From JAICKM01 sp050998805 (lineage in GTDB: Bacteria > Chloroflexota > Chloroflexia > QHBQ01 > JAICKM01): a DNA stretch of 64,000 nt. Shown here in pieces: positions 49,218-58,181 of the stretch. Location: assembly GCA_050998805.1 (NCBI GenBank), contig JBPCPV010000031.1:62001-126000 (forward strand). Direction: 5' to 3'. Below the pieces are notes generated by a model. The model searched no databases, was not told the DNA's origin, and saw nothing but the letters and a program-made list of their open reading frames with translations. Each line of letters starts with the position of its first letter. The stretch's first letter is position 1. Made by a program: the position numbers and the translations under genes.

Positions 49218-50693
49218 CTACGCCGGTGCTTCGGCGGCGGACGGCGCAAGGCCGACCACACGCTCGCCGACGGTCATTGTCTTGTAGATATTCCACGCCT
49301 GGACGATACCGCTGACGACTATCAGCGCACCGGCCAGGGCGCGGATGCCCATATAGGGCTTGATCTCCGGCAGCGTCCATTGCACCGACTGGCCGTTGAG
49401 CCACGCAGCGCCCTGGATCAGCCCCGCCACCTGGAGGCTGATCATCATCAGCAGGAAGCCGACTGTGATGAGCCAGAATTGGACTTCTGCGAGGCCGGGG
49501 TTGTGTATGCGGCGGCGCATGACGACCGGGATGATGTAGTAGATCGCGCCCATCGCCCAGAATGAGAAGGTGCCGAGGAGCGCGAGGTGGGCGTGACCGG
49601 GGATCCACTGTGTGAAGTGGATCAGGCGGTTGAAGCCCTGCACCGACTGGAACGGCCCCTGCACACAGGTGATGAAGTAGAAGATGGTGCCCACTATCAT
49701 AAACTTGAGCGGTAAGCTCTCGTAAATCTTGCCCCACCTACCTCTCATTGTCAGCCAGATATTCGCCAGGAAGGTGAAGACCGGGATGAAGAGACCGAAG
49801 CTGCCGAGAACGGCGAGCGTCTTGAGCCAGCCGGGGGTAGGCGTGCTCAAGATGTGGTGCTGGCCGACCAGCCCGTAGAAGAACGCGATGCTCCAGAAGC
49901 CGATCAGCGAGAGCAGGTGGCTATAGAGCGGCGCGCGGATGATGACCGGCACCATGTAGTAGCAGATGGCGACGCCGCTCGTGGTGAACCAGTAGCCGAG
50001 GACGTTGTGCCCGTAGAACCACTGCCAGATCACGTCGTCTATCCCCTGGAGGCTGCCCGACGGGAAACCGGCCCAGTTGACGTTGCCCCCGGCGAGCTGA
50101 TCGAAGACCGGCTGCCACATCACGTTGCCGATGAAGTAAAGCGTCGGCATCCATATCATGGTGCCCATGATGTACCAGAGGCTCACGAACAGCTTTTTCT
50201 CTTTACGCGCCAGAATAGTGCGGAAGATATTATACCCTGTGCCGAGCAGGCCGATCATCACCATCACGTCGAGCGGCCAGATCAGTTCGGCGTACTCGCG
50301 GCCCTGGGTCAGGCCGTTGAGCAGGGTGAAGACCGCCAAGATGCCGATGGCGTTCCAGAGGACCATCATAATGTTGCCGAGCATTTCGCTGTGGAGCTTC
50401 ACGCCACAGAGCTTCGGGACGATGTAGAGGAAGGCCCCGATCTGCGCCATGCTCAACCAGAGGAAGAGTACCCCGTTGGTGTGCAGCTGGCGGACGCGCC
50501 CGAACTCGAGCCAGGGTATGCCAGCGAAAGCGTCGGGGCTGAACATCTCGATGGCGGCTATCAAGCCGACGAAATCAGCTATAGTCAGCCAGAAAATCGC
50601 CGAAAGCAGCCAGTTGCGTGAGGCGCTGTGTTCGGAGGTGAAGACCCCGCTTGTGCTAAGTGTGTTGACATCCTTGAAGTCGCGGCTGTTCAT
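49218..50693 (-). CDS. ccoN: cbb3-type cytochrome c oxidase subunit I
   Basis: Catalytic oxygen-reducing subunit. The product has about 491 residues with 12 helices. Heme and copper ligands are visible. RQLHTNG supplies the low-spin heme His and WFYGHNVLGYWF the CuB His. GLVGQHHI supplies two further CuB His, and WIPGHAHLALLG the HxH for the two hemes. The set matches cbb3 rather than aa3 enzymes. The start at 50693 follows CGAGGAGTG; a GTG nine bases upstream is weaker. It is followed by the ccoO-like gene after 16 bases. Confidence 0.93.
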   Translation of the reverse strand: MNSRDFKDVNTLSTSGVFTSEHSASRNWLLSAIFWLTIADFVGLIAAIEMFSPDAFAGIPWLEFGRVRQLHTNGVLFLWLSMAQIGAFLYIVPKLCGVKLHSEMLGNIMMVLWNAIGILAVFTLLNGLTQGREYAELIWPLDVMVMIGLLGTGYNIFRTILARKEKKLFVSLWYIMGTMIWMPTLYFIGNVMWQPVFDQLAGGNVNWAGFPSGSLQGIDDVIWQWFYGHNVLGYWFTTSGVAICYYMVPVIIRAPLYSHLLSLIGFWSIAFFYGLVGQHHILSTPTPGWLKTLAVLGSFGLFIPVFTFLANIWLTMRGRWGKIYESLPLKFMIVGTIFYFITCVQGPFQSVQGFNRLIHFTQWIPGHAHLALLGTFSFWAMGAIYYIIPVVMRRRIHNPGLAEVQFWLITVGFLLMMISLQVAGLIQGAAWLNGQSVQWTLPEIKPYMGIRALAGALIVVSGIVQAWNIYKTMTVGERVVGLAPSAAEAPA

Positions 50694-50713
50694 ACAGAGC
50701 ACTCCTCGATGCT

Positions 50714-51583
50714 TTAGTGTGGGATGAGCCTCCAGGCCAGGGCTATGATGCCAGCACCGGCCAGGGTCGCGATTGCCAATGTGACGTAGCTGTTCGCGCC
50801 GCCAGCGGCTTCCTCGGCGATGACGACCTGCACCCAGGTCGAAACTGCTTTCATGCCCCGCGTCTCGCCGCTGCCGCCGTCCCAGATCGCGAAGGCGGCG
50901 TTCGTCGTCTCGCCGGGGGTCAACGGCGCGGTGCCGGGGTCGCTCGGCGCGAGGTCGCGGCTGTAGATGACGTACCAGCGGCCGTCTTTCCAGGTGCTTA
51001 CCGCCGTCGGCGGCACGCCGGGTGTTTCGACCGCCTTACAGATGCCGTTGCTGGTGAGGTTGCGGGTGCCGTTGTAGGGCTGATCGTTGTCGCGCGCCAC
51101 CCGTTCAATCGCGGCCTTCCACTGCCAGATGTTGACCCGGCTATCTGTCTGCCCCATGCACTGGTAGGGGAGGTGCTGAGGGTCAATCGGCAGCTGGATC
51201 GCGCCGGCATCGCTCGGCATGTCCTTCACGTAATCGTTGCGAGTCGCGTCGGCCCATGAGACCAGGAAGGCTATCCGCTTGCCGTCTTGCACAGCGCGGA
51301 CCTGCACCGAGGAGACGCTGCCGCCCCCGCCCGGCTGGAACATCTGCTGCGCGCTCAGGGGTATATCAGCTGGCCTCGCCGCCGCCCAGAGCGGAGAGAA
51401 GGGGTCGGTCTCAGGCACCGGCTCATGGAGCTGGGGCACACCGATCGCCGCCGACGCCGCCTGCACAAGGCTGATGTTGAAGAGGCTGAACAGCGCGCCG
51501 ACCGCCACCAGCAGCCCGACCGTCAGCCCTGCGCGGAGGCGCGGGTTAGTCCGCAATTCGGTGCGTAGTCTAGTTACTCGCAT
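50714..51583 (-). CDS. EB_dh-like heme-binding protein
   Basis: The product has 289 residues. An N-terminal helix (LTVGLLVAVGALFSLFNIS) is followed by a beta-sandwich domain with PLWAAARPADIPLSAQQM, RIAFLVSWADATRNDYV and AAFAIWDGGSGETRGMK, and a C-terminal helix (TLAIATLAGAGIIALAWRLI). This fits the ethylbenzene-dehydrogenase gamma/DMSO-reductase-type heme b domain, anchored at both ends. Its ATG overlaps the stop of the cytochrome c gene (TGATG). It may carry electrons between the bc complex and the oxidase; that is inference. Confidence 0.8.
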   Translation of the reverse strand: MRVTRLRTELRTNPRLRAGLTVGLLVAVGALFSLFNISLVQAASAAIGVPQLHEPVPETDPFSPLWAAARPADIPLSAQQMFQPGGGGSVSSVQVRAVQDGKRIAFLVSWADATRNDYVKDMPSDAGAIQLPIDPQHLPYQCMGQTDSRVNIWQWKAAIERVARDNDQPYNGTRNLTSNGICKAVETPGVPPTAVSTWKDGRWYVIYSRDLAPSDPGTAPLTPGETTNAAFAIWDGGSGETRGMKAVSTWVQVVIAEEAAGGANSYVTLAIATLAGAGIIALAWRLIPH

Positions 51584-52452
51584 CACTTGCCCGTCTTCGC
51601 GTGAGACAGATAGTCAACCAAGAGGTTGAGTTCGGCGTCGGTCATCTTGAGTGTCGGCATGTAGGTCGGGTTCATCGGGAACGGCTGCGGTGCCGGGGGC
51701 GGTGTGGCCCCTGGGCCGGGGGTTCCCAGGCTCGGCGGATAAGGAAGCCAGAGGTTCGGGCCGCGCTCTGTCGCCGCCACCGAGCTTGGGTCGTGGATCC
51801 ACTTGTGGAGCCAGTCTGCGGTGCGGCGCGAGCCTACATCTGTGAGGTCGGCAGCTATCTTGCCGCCAACCGGCCCGACTAGGTGGCAGTTGAGGCAACC
51901 TTTGGCGAGCATCGTTGCCTTGACCTGTGACAGCTTCGCGGGGTCGGCCACGCCGCCGTTGAAGCCCTTCGCGCTGTAATCAGGCAGATCCTTGTCTTGG
52001 CCTGTTGCGGACGCCGCGTTCTCCAGCACCTGGTTCCAGTCCCCGTAAGTTATGAATGTGACGACGTTATCTATATCCTGGCTGGTGAGCGCGCCGCCTT
52101 CCTCGGTAGACCAAGCAGGCATCTGGACATTGGGCTGGTTCGAAGCGCGTCCCCGCTCCACAACCTTAGAGATGAAATCGTACGAGTCTTTATCGTAAGT
52201 GGGGTTCGGCGCGCCGTCGGTTTCGGCGCGCCAGGTGTCGCGGTTTAGTGCGGGGCCGATGCAGCCCTCGCCCTTCGGCCCGTGGCACTGTGTGCAATAC
52301 TGCGCGTAGATCCTCTTGCCGGCCTCGACGGACTTCGCGCGCGCCTCGGCCTTCGCGGCGGGGGTGCGTTGGAAGTCTACTGCGGCATATACCAGCAGCG
52401 ATAGCAACAACACGACAGAGAGAGTTGCGCCGAGGATAACTTTATCTCGCAT
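51583..52452 (-). CDS. Membrane-anchored diheme cytochrome c
   Basis: The 289-residue product has an N-terminal anchor (VILGATLSVVLLLSLLVYAA) and two cytochrome c domains, with CTQCHGPKGEG (near 53) and CLNCHLVGPVGG (near 185). Axial Met candidates are VQMPAW and TYMPTLKM. Such proteins pass electrons from a quinol-oxidising complex to an oxidase. It follows the Rieske gene and precedes the heme-binding EB_dh-like gene. Confidence 0.92.
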   Translation of the reverse strand: MRDKVILGATLSVVLLLSLLVYAAVDFQRTPAAKAEARAKSVEAGKRIYAQYCTQCHGPKGEGCIGPALNRDTWRAETDGAPNPTYDKDSYDFISKVVERGRASNQPNVQMPAWSTEEGGALTSQDIDNVVTFITYGDWNQVLENAASATGQDKDLPDYSAKGFNGGVADPAKLSQVKATMLAKGCLNCHLVGPVGGKIAADLTDVGSRRTADWLHKWIHDPSSVAATERGPNLWLPYPPSLGTPGPGATPPPAPQPFPMNPTYMPTLKMTDAELNLLVDYLSHAKTGK

Positions 52453-52479
52453 GTCTGCCTCACACTCCTAAAGCCGAGA

Positions 52480-53079
52480 TTATCCGAGTACTGTCGCCTG
52501 CTTGGGGTCGTATCCGGCTCGGTGAACGGTCACAGCCGGCGCGGTGTCCACGGTGATTTTGCCGCCGTCAATTGCTATCTTGAACAGGTCGAGCGGGGCT
52601 GGGGCGGGGCCACCGACATTCAGTCCCCAGCGCGTGTAGATCGAGCCATGGCACGGGCAGTGGAAGATCCCATTATACTGCCCGTAGGTCTCATCCGGCT
52701 TCCACGGCACCGTGCAGCCGAGGTGCTTGCACTTCCAGTAGAGGGCCACCATCACGCTTTTGTTGCCGAGGGCAGGTTCCTTATAGCGCGAGAGGTAGAA
52801 CTTGCCGGTCGGGAAGCGCACCACGTCGCCGTCTTTGAGGTCGGAGACAGTGCCGGCGCTGATCTTGCCGCCGAAGGGGCTGGTCTTCTGAGGCCAGAAG
52901 AAGGCAAGGAACGCGACGGTCCCACCGAGGCTCATCACGCCGAGCGCGCCCAGCGTAGTCAAGCGTATAAAGTCGCGGCGGCTCGCGCCTGCGACCACCC
53001 CGCCCTGTGTGTCTTCCGGCCCCGGTCGGGTATGCACCCGTGGCGTCAGGGTCCGCTCGCCTCGCACCTGTTGTGCCAT
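52480..53079 (-). CDS. Rieske iron-sulfur protein of a bc-type complex
   Basis: The product has about 199 residues. The start at 53079 has GAGGAGACTAC in front. A twin-arginine signal/anchor (ASRRDFIRLTTLGALGVMSL) is followed by the Rieske fold with CKHLGCTVPW and FHCPCHGSIYTRWG, the two Cys-x-His pairs of the 2Fe-2S cluster. It takes electrons from quinol at the Qo site. It is adjacent to cytochrome b genes. Confidence 0.95.
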   Translation of the reverse strand: MAQQVRGERTLTPRVHTRPGPEDTQGGVVAGASRRDFIRLTTLGALGVMSLGGTVAFLAFFWPQKTSPFGGKISAGTVSDLKDGDVVRFPTGKFYLSRYKEPALGNKSVMVALYWKCKHLGCTVPWKPDETYGQYNGIFHCPCHGSIYTRWGLNVGGPAPAPLDLFKIAIDGGKITVDTAPAVTVHRAGYDPKQATVLG

Positions 53080-53102
53080 TGTAGTCTCCTCGCGGGGCCG
53101 GA

Positions 53103-53990
53103 TCAGGCCAGTCCCAGCCGATGTAGAATCACTAAGCCGAAGTCGGTCGGCGGCACCGCCCACGGCGGGTAGAGTTCCATACCGTGCCCACGCAGGAACT
53201 GCCCCACAAAGGTCAGCACGACATACGTGGTAAAAAAGCCCGTGAACAGCCCGATAGTCAATTCGGTGGTGGACAGCCCCCTGAACATGATCTTCAGCAA
53301 CACGATCAGCAGAACGATGAACCCGACCATGAAGATGGTCGGCAGAATCCAGTTGACGATCGACTCCACCAGGAAGCCGCTCGCGGTGGGGCGGTCGCCC
53401 ATCATACCCATCATATCCGGTATGCCACCGAGCGGGCCGCCCTGTGCCAGCATGGTCTGGAAGGTGTTTTTCGGGTGGATCTGGGAATCGAATGTGATCA
53501 ACCCGGTGAGCACGACGGTCGTGTAGATGGCAGTGAAGAGCATGATCTTCGGGCTGCGCTTGTTGTAGAACCAGACACCGAGGCCGTGCGTCCCCTTGTC
53601 AATATAGGGGATCGCCGCGATGGCGAGCAGCGCGATTGTCGGCACGATGACGCCGGCGAGGGCGGGGTTCATGTGCAGCAGCAGCTCCTGGAGGTTCATA
53701 AAGTACCAGGGTGCCTTCGACGGGTTCGGCGTCTTATCGCCGTTCGCCAGAGGTTCGAGCGGCGCGTTCGCCAGGGTGCCGAGGAGCACGAGCATGATCG
53801 TGAAGACGACCGCGCCCAGGAACTCGATGACGACTAGGTGGGGCCAGACCTGCACCGTGTCTGCCTCGACCGCCGCCGGAGAGACCAGGCGGGAGCGCGC
53901 TGAGGATGTCAGCACGGGCGCGCCCTTCTGTTCGGTGACGTTGCGCTCTTTGATTGTCACGCCCGTGGTCGGGCGGGTCTCGGTAGCCAT
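53103..53990 (-). CDS. Cytochrome b C-terminal (subunit IV-like) protein
   Basis: The 295-residue product has a soluble N-terminus and seven or so helices. It contains APWYFMNLQELLLHMNP at the Qo site, the counterpart of the family PEWY loop, with the Glu replaced (here A-P-W-Y). It continues with IPYIDKGTHGLGVWF and additional helices beyond normal subunit IV. It forms the second half of the split cytochrome b. It starts 19 bases after cytochrome b6. Confidence 0.9.
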   Translation of the reverse strand: MATETRPTTGVTIKERNVTEQKGAPVLTSSARSRLVSPAAVEADTVQVWPHLVVIEFLGAVVFTIMLVLLGTLANAPLEPLANGDKTPNPSKAPWYFMNLQELLLHMNPALAGVIVPTIALLAIAAIPYIDKGTHGLGVWFYNKRSPKIMLFTAIYTTVVLTGLITFDSQIHPKNTFQTMLAQGGPLGGIPDMMGMMGDRPTASGFLVESIVNWILPTIFMVGFIVLLIVLLKIMFRGLSTTELTIGLFTGFFTTYVVLTFVGQFLRGHGMELYPPWAVPPTDFGLVILHRLGLA

Positions 53991-54009
53991 AGTCGGGCTT
54001 CCTTTCTGC

Positions 54010-54849
54010 TTACTCTTTGGCGCGGCCTGCGGCGCGTGCTCCGGCTGAGAGGGTCTCGCCGCCTTCGCTGATGCGTGTGGTGAATGTCAGGCCCCGCGAA
54101 AAGCCGTCCTTGCGGATGCGCCAGAAGTGGACCGCGAGGAAGACAGTCAACAGCAAAGGCAGGCCGATCACATGTAGTGTGTAGAAGCGGAGCAGGGCGT
54201 TTTGGGATACGCTGTAGTCGCCGATCAGCAGGAAGTGGATCGTGTCGCCCAAGATCGGCGTCGAGCCGACCATATTGGTGCCGACTGTGATGGCCCAAAG
54301 AGCGAGTTGGTCCCACGGCAGCAGGTAGCCGGTGAAGCTGAGGAGGAAGGTCAGCACCAGCAGGATCACGCCGACGACCCAGTTGAACTGGCGCGGGGCG
54401 CGGAACGAGCCGGTGTAGAAGACGCGGCACATGTGCAGGAAGACCGTGATCACCATGCCGTGGGCCGCCCAGCGGTGAATATTCCGCATCAGGTAGCCGA
54501 ACGGCTGGTCTTCCTGGAGCTGCTTGATGGTCGTGTAGGCGTCTGCGGTCGTCGGGATGTAGTAGAACATCAGCAGCACGCCGGTCAGCGTCAGCATCAG
54601 GAATAGGAAGAACGAGATCCCGCCGAGGCCGAACGTATAGGTCATCTTGATGGCGTCGGGCCTCGTGCGGATCGGGTGGAGGTGGAGGAAGACGCTGTTC
54701 ATGATCGCCAGCGAGCGTCCGCGCACCGAGGTCGGCCAGCCGTTGCGGATGACTGATCCCGTGATGTCCTGGAGCGTATTCTGGCTTCCGGTGCGGGCAC
54801 GGAGCAAGCGCCCGCGCATCCCTCCGGTGGGGCTGGTAACGCGCGCCAT
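54010..54849 (-). CDS. Cytochrome b6-type N-terminal subunit
   Basis: The 279-residue product has four helices that bind two b hemes. The ligands are in RNIHRWAAHGMVITVFLHMC and LHVIGLPLLLTVFLAVHFW, which give the two His pairs, and the Qo side has GYLLPWDQLALWA. The start ATG overlaps by one base the stop of the 44-codon gene. It is the second gene of the operon. Confidence 0.95.
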   Translation of the reverse strand: MARVTSPTGGMRGRLLRARTGSQNTLQDITGSVIRNGWPTSVRGRSLAIMNSVFLHLHPIRTRPDAIKMTYTFGLGGISFFLFLMLTLTGVLLMFYYIPTTADAYTTIKQLQEDQPFGYLMRNIHRWAAHGMVITVFLHMCRVFYTGSFRAPRQFNWVVGVILLVLTFLLSFTGYLLPWDQLALWAITVGTNMVGSTPILGDTIHFLLIGDYSVSQNALLRFYTLHVIGLPLLLTVFLAVHFWRIRKDGFSRGLTFTTRISEGGETLSAGARAAGRAKE

Positions 54850-54983
54850 TAGATATCCTCCTCGCTGTCCTCAAGTTCGCCGCGCCGTAGGGTGCCGAGG
54901 CGGTCGATCACCACGAGAAGGCCGATCGCCACGAGGACGCCAGCCAGCACCACCAGCGGCTCCAGGGTAATACCAATGTCCAT
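54849..54983 (-). CDS. 44-residue membrane protein at the head of the bc/oxidase operon
   Basis: A strong AGGAGGTCGGACG precedes ATG 54983. The 44-residue product has one helix (LVVLAGVLVAIGLLVVI) and the acidic C-terminus ELEDSEEDI, with a basic TLRRG between. The TAA stop overlaps the cytochrome b6 ATG (TAATG), so it is translationally coupled to it. It resembles the small single-helix subunits of b6f complexes (PetG, PetL, PetN) in size, but no homology is claimed. Confidence 0.75.
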   Translation of the reverse strand: MDIGITLEPLVVLAGVLVAIGLLVVIDRLGTLRRGELEDSEEDI

Positions 54984-55034
54984 CGTCCGACCTCCTGTGT
55001 GGTCTGTGGGCGCACGCTCTGCTAACTCACCCGC

Positions 55035-55040
55035 ATTATA
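55035..55040 (-). promoter_or_regulatory. -10 element of the respiratory operon
   Basis: TATAAT on the minus strand, 52 bases before the 44-codon gene. A TTGACG lies 22 bases upstream, longer than usual, so the promoter may need an activator. Confidence 0.45.
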
Positions 55041-55097
55041 CTACGAATCGCCTCGGCGCGCACGTCAATCCGGCTTAATATTGCATTAATAGAGCCG

Positions 55098-56894
55098 TCA
55101 GCCGGGGGCCTCTGCGGGCAGTGTTACCTTGAATACAGCCCCGCCCGGCGTACTGCCGCCGGAGAGGGTGCCGCCGTGTGCCTCGATGACCGCCCGGCTG
55201 ATGTGGAGGCCGAGGCCGAGGCCGCCGGTGCGGTTGTGCGGTGTGTCACCCTGGTAGTAACGCTGGAAAAGTTGGTTGAGTTGGTCCGCGCTCATACCGG
55301 GGCCGTTGTCCGATATGAGGAGAACAGCACGGCTCTCCTGGTTGTCCATCTCGATACTAATCGTCCCGTTGAGTGGCGAGTACTTTATCGCGTTGGCGAT
55401 CAGGTGGCTGAAGACCTGCTCGAGTCGCACCCGGTCCCCGGTCACCCAGCAAGGCGCGGCACCGGGTCGCAAGTCGAACGAGAGGTCGGGGCGGGCCGAA
55501 GCGCGAAGATGTTCGAGCGCGCCGTCGACGGCCGACCAGAGGTCGAGACGTTCGAGGCTGAGGCTCAACCGGCCCTGCTCGATGTTCGACATGTCGAGGA
55601 TAGTCTCAACGAGGCGGTTAAGGCGCTGGGCCTGCGACCAGATCACATCCATCTGGCGACTGAACTTGTTTGGCTCCTTAGCCGAGACCCTGCGGATGAG
55701 CTGCACATAACCGAGGATGGCGGTCAGGGGCGTCCTCAGTTCATGGGCGGCGGCAGAGAGGAAGGCATCCTTAGCTTGTTGCGCCTCCAACTCCTGCTCG
55801 TAGAGGCGCGCGTTTTCGAGGGCCACCGCGGCGTGGTCGGCAAGCGCGCGCGTCAGTAGGATGTCTTCGGGGGCGAAGGCTATAGCGGGGTTGAACAGCC
55901 AGACGACAAGCACGCCGATAAGGTGATGCTGGGCGAGCAGAGGCACCGCGAGATAGGAATGCGCGCCGAAGGCTTGGCGGTATGGGTCGGGGGCTTCTGT
56001 GCCGGCAGGGTGGTCGGCATCTATCAGCATGACCTCGCCGTGAAGGGCGGCCATGCCGATGCCCGTCTCTCCGATGCGGGGCAGGTGGGCCTGGAGGAAC
56101 GCCATACGCTCTTGGCGGCTGCCCTCAAGCGCGTCGGCGTAGGCAGTAGGGGTCAGTTCGTCGGCGTTGTTATGCAGCATGTAAATCGCGCAACCCTCTC
56201 CGAGCACCTCGATAGTTGAGAGGCTGAGAGCGTCCAGCACATGCCCCATTTCGAGGCTCGAATTGAGTAAGCGCCCGGCGTCGGCGAGGAAGTTCGCGTG
56301 ACGCACCTGCTTTGCGGCTTCCTCGAAGAGCCGAGCGTTCGTGAGGGCGACGGCGACCTGGTTGGCGAAGGTGGTGAGCGCATCCAGAGTTTCTTCGTCG
56401 TAGTCACGGGGCCGATCGTGGTAGAGCGCGAGCGCGCCGAGCGAGCGGCCTTGGTGCCTAAACGGGGCGGCCACAATGCTTCGTATGCCGTCTTCTACCG
56501 CAACCTGACGGAGTTCGGGCAAAGAGGCGTCATGCTGTAAGTCGGCGACATAGACCGCCCTTCTTCCCTCGCCGGCCCGCCCCACTGCCGATTGGTCGTA
56601 GAAGCGAGCAACCGTGGAGAGAAGGTGTGGCGAAAGCCCAACCGCGTCTGCACAGCGCACCTCCCCCGATGGCAGGCGAAGGAAAACGGCGGCGCGATCC
56701 GCCCCAAAAACCTGCCTGGTCTGGGTAAGCAGGAGTTCGACGAGCGGGCCGATTTCGAGCGTGGAGGTGATCAGCACAGAGAGCTCGTAGAGTGCATCGG
56801 CGCGGCGGCGAACGGTTCGGTATCGGTGTTGGAGGCCGGGGGTGCGTGGTACTTTCGGCTCCGGCTCTTGCTTATCATCTTCTCTGTCAGCCAT
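55098..56894 (-). CDS. Soluble GAF-domain sensor histidine kinase
   Basis: The 598-residue product has no membrane helix. A first GAF domain lies at about 40-190 (LLTQTRQVFGADRAAVF) and a second at about 205-360 (VLGEGCAIYMLHNNADELT), linked by a coiled-coil-like helix. HisKA has AAAHELRTPLTAILGYV (His near 388) and the HATPase_c domain LIANAIKYSPLNG, ISDNGPGMS and GGLGLGLHIS. No receiver domain or partner regulator is next to it. Divergent from the lipid kinase and convergent to the operon's promoter region. Signals bound by GAF domains are unknown. Confidence 0.93.
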   Translation of the reverse strand: MADREDDKQEPEPKVPRTPGLQHRYRTVRRRADALYELSVLITSTLEIGPLVELLLTQTRQVFGADRAAVFLRLPSGEVRCADAVGLSPHLLSTVARFYDQSAVGRAGEGRRAVYVADLQHDASLPELRQVAVEDGIRSIVAAPFRHQGRSLGALALYHDRPRDYDEETLDALTTFANQVAVALTNARLFEEAAKQVRHANFLADAGRLLNSSLEMGHVLDALSLSTIEVLGEGCAIYMLHNNADELTPTAYADALEGSRQERMAFLQAHLPRIGETGIGMAALHGEVMLIDADHPAGTEAPDPYRQAFGAHSYLAVPLLAQHHLIGVLVVWLFNPAIAFAPEDILLTRALADHAAVALENARLYEQELEAQQAKDAFLSAAAHELRTPLTAILGYVQLIRRVSAKEPNKFSRQMDVIWSQAQRLNRLVETILDMSNIEQGRLSLSLERLDLWSAVDGALEHLRASARPDLSFDLRPGAAPCWVTGDRVRLEQVFSHLIANAIKYSPLNGTISIEMDNQESRAVLLISDNGPGMSADQLNQLFQRYYQGDTPHNRTGGLGLGLHISRAVIEAHGGTLSGGSTPGGAVFKVTLPAEAPG

Positions 56895-56996
56895 ATGTCA
56901 CCAGAAAGTTTGACAATACCAAATCACACCGTCTGCCCTTCCAATAACGGTCATATGGGGAAAGAGCACATACAGTGCCACGTCTTACTGGGTGCC

Positions 56997-57030
56997 GAGA
57001 TTCTTCGCTTCACTCAGAATGACTGTGGGG
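56997..57030. repeat. Dispersed 34-bp repeat, copy 2
   Basis: It matches 10334-10367 in 30 of 34 positions. It lies in the 207-base gap between divergent genes, which has no other gene. Confidence 0.8.
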
Positions 57031-57066
57031 TGGGGGCGGAATGACAGTGGCTGGGGGGGGCGCCAG

Positions 57067-57095
57067 TTGACAACCTTCGGGGCGGGATATACAAT
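57067..57095 (+). promoter_or_regulatory. Promoter of the lipid kinase gene
   Basis: TTGACA (57067-57072), 17 bases, TACAAT (57090-57095). The expected start at about 57102 coincides with the GTG start codon, so the mRNA should be leaderless. Confidence 0.8.
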
Positions 57096-57101
57096 GCGAG
57101 T

Positions 57102-58181
57102 GTGAACGGCGCGGACGCGAGGACGGCAACCGAACAGGAGGCGACACCAATAGACCGACCAAATCAGGCCGAAACAGAGCCGCAGACAGACAAGAGCATA
57201 CCTCCGATAGCGCTTGAGCCGCGTAAGAAGATAAAGGTCATCATCAACCCGACATCGGGCAAGAAGGGCGGGATCACCACGAACGCCATCAGCGCCGATG
57301 ACGTGGTGCGCGCCCTGGAGGCCGCCGGGATCGAGGCCGATATCTTCGAGACGAGCGGGCCGGAGGACGGCACTGTGCTGGCGATGGAGGCCCGCGACGA
57401 GGGCTACAAGATGGTCGTTTCGTGCGGCGGTGACGGCACTACGGACGATGTTTCCGCGGGGTTGATCGGTACGGATATGGTGCTCGGCATCATCCCGCTC
57501 GGCAGCGCGAACAACGTGGCGCGGATGCTCCACATCCCGTTCGACCTGGAGGGCGCTGTGCGCCTGCTCAAGCAGGGCGAGGTGCGCTGCATTGATGTCG
57601 GGCGGATCGGTGGGCCGCGCGGGCGCGTCTTCCTCGAAACGGCCGGCATCGGCATGGACGCCGAACTCTTCCCTCTGTTCAACCGCCTCGACAAGGGCGC
57701 ATACCTGACGCTCTTCGAGCTGGCGCGGACTTTCTTGCGCGCCCGACCCCATCACATGACATTGGTGCTCGACGGACGGCAGGTGCGGGTGCGCGCGCTG
57801 ATGGTGCTTGTGGCGAACGGCCCATATTGGGGCTATTCGATCCCGCTCGCCCCCGACGCGAAAGTTGACGACCACCGCCTCGAAGTGATCGTTTTCGGCA
57901 ACTTCAGCAAGAGCGGGTTCATCCGCCATCTATTGGCTGCCTTCTTCGGTCGGGGCAAGGTCGTTGATCCGAAGACCGGCCAGACGCGCAACCGCCGCGT
58001 CTACAATCCTAACCAGAGGTTCTACCAGGCGCGCAAGATCCGGATACTCAGCAGGCGGCGCATCCCTGTGCATGGCGACGCCCGGCTGATGGCCCACACA
58101 CCCGTGACGATCAGCGTCCAGCCGAACGCGCTCAACGTAGTGGTGGGCCGTGGCGAACACGTTACGCAGGACGTTGACTAG
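57102..58181 (+). CDS. Diacylglycerol kinase-like lipid kinase (YegS/DagK family)
   Basis: Phosphorylates a lipid alcohol such as diacylglycerol with ATP. The 359-residue product starts with a 40-residue acidic extension. KVIINPTSGKKGG, VSCGGDGTTDDVSAGL and LGIIPLGSANNVAR are the family's nucleotide and substrate motifs. The C-terminal beta-sandwich domain has LVANGPYWGYSIPLAPDAK and VHGDARL. The start is a GTG at the predicted transcription start without a ribosome binding site. The 3' end overlaps the glycosyltransferase start by 32 bases. Confidence 0.92.
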   Translation: MNGADARTATEQEATPIDRPNQAETEPQTDKSIPPIALEPRKKIKVIINPTSGKKGGITTNAISADDVVRALEAAGIEADIFETSGPEDGTVLAMEARDEGYKMVVSCGGDGTTDDVSAGLIGTDMVLGIIPLGSANNVARMLHIPFDLEGAVRLLKQGEVRCIDVGRIGGPRGRVFLETAGIGMDAELFPLFNRLDKGAYLTLFELARTFLRARPHHMTLVLDGRQVRVRALMVLVANGPYWGYSIPLAPDAKVDDHRLEVIVFGNFSKSGFIRHLLAAFFGRGKVVDPKTGQTRNRRVYNPNQRFYQARKIRILSRRRIPVHGDARLMAHTPVTISVQPNALNVVVGRGEHVTQDVD

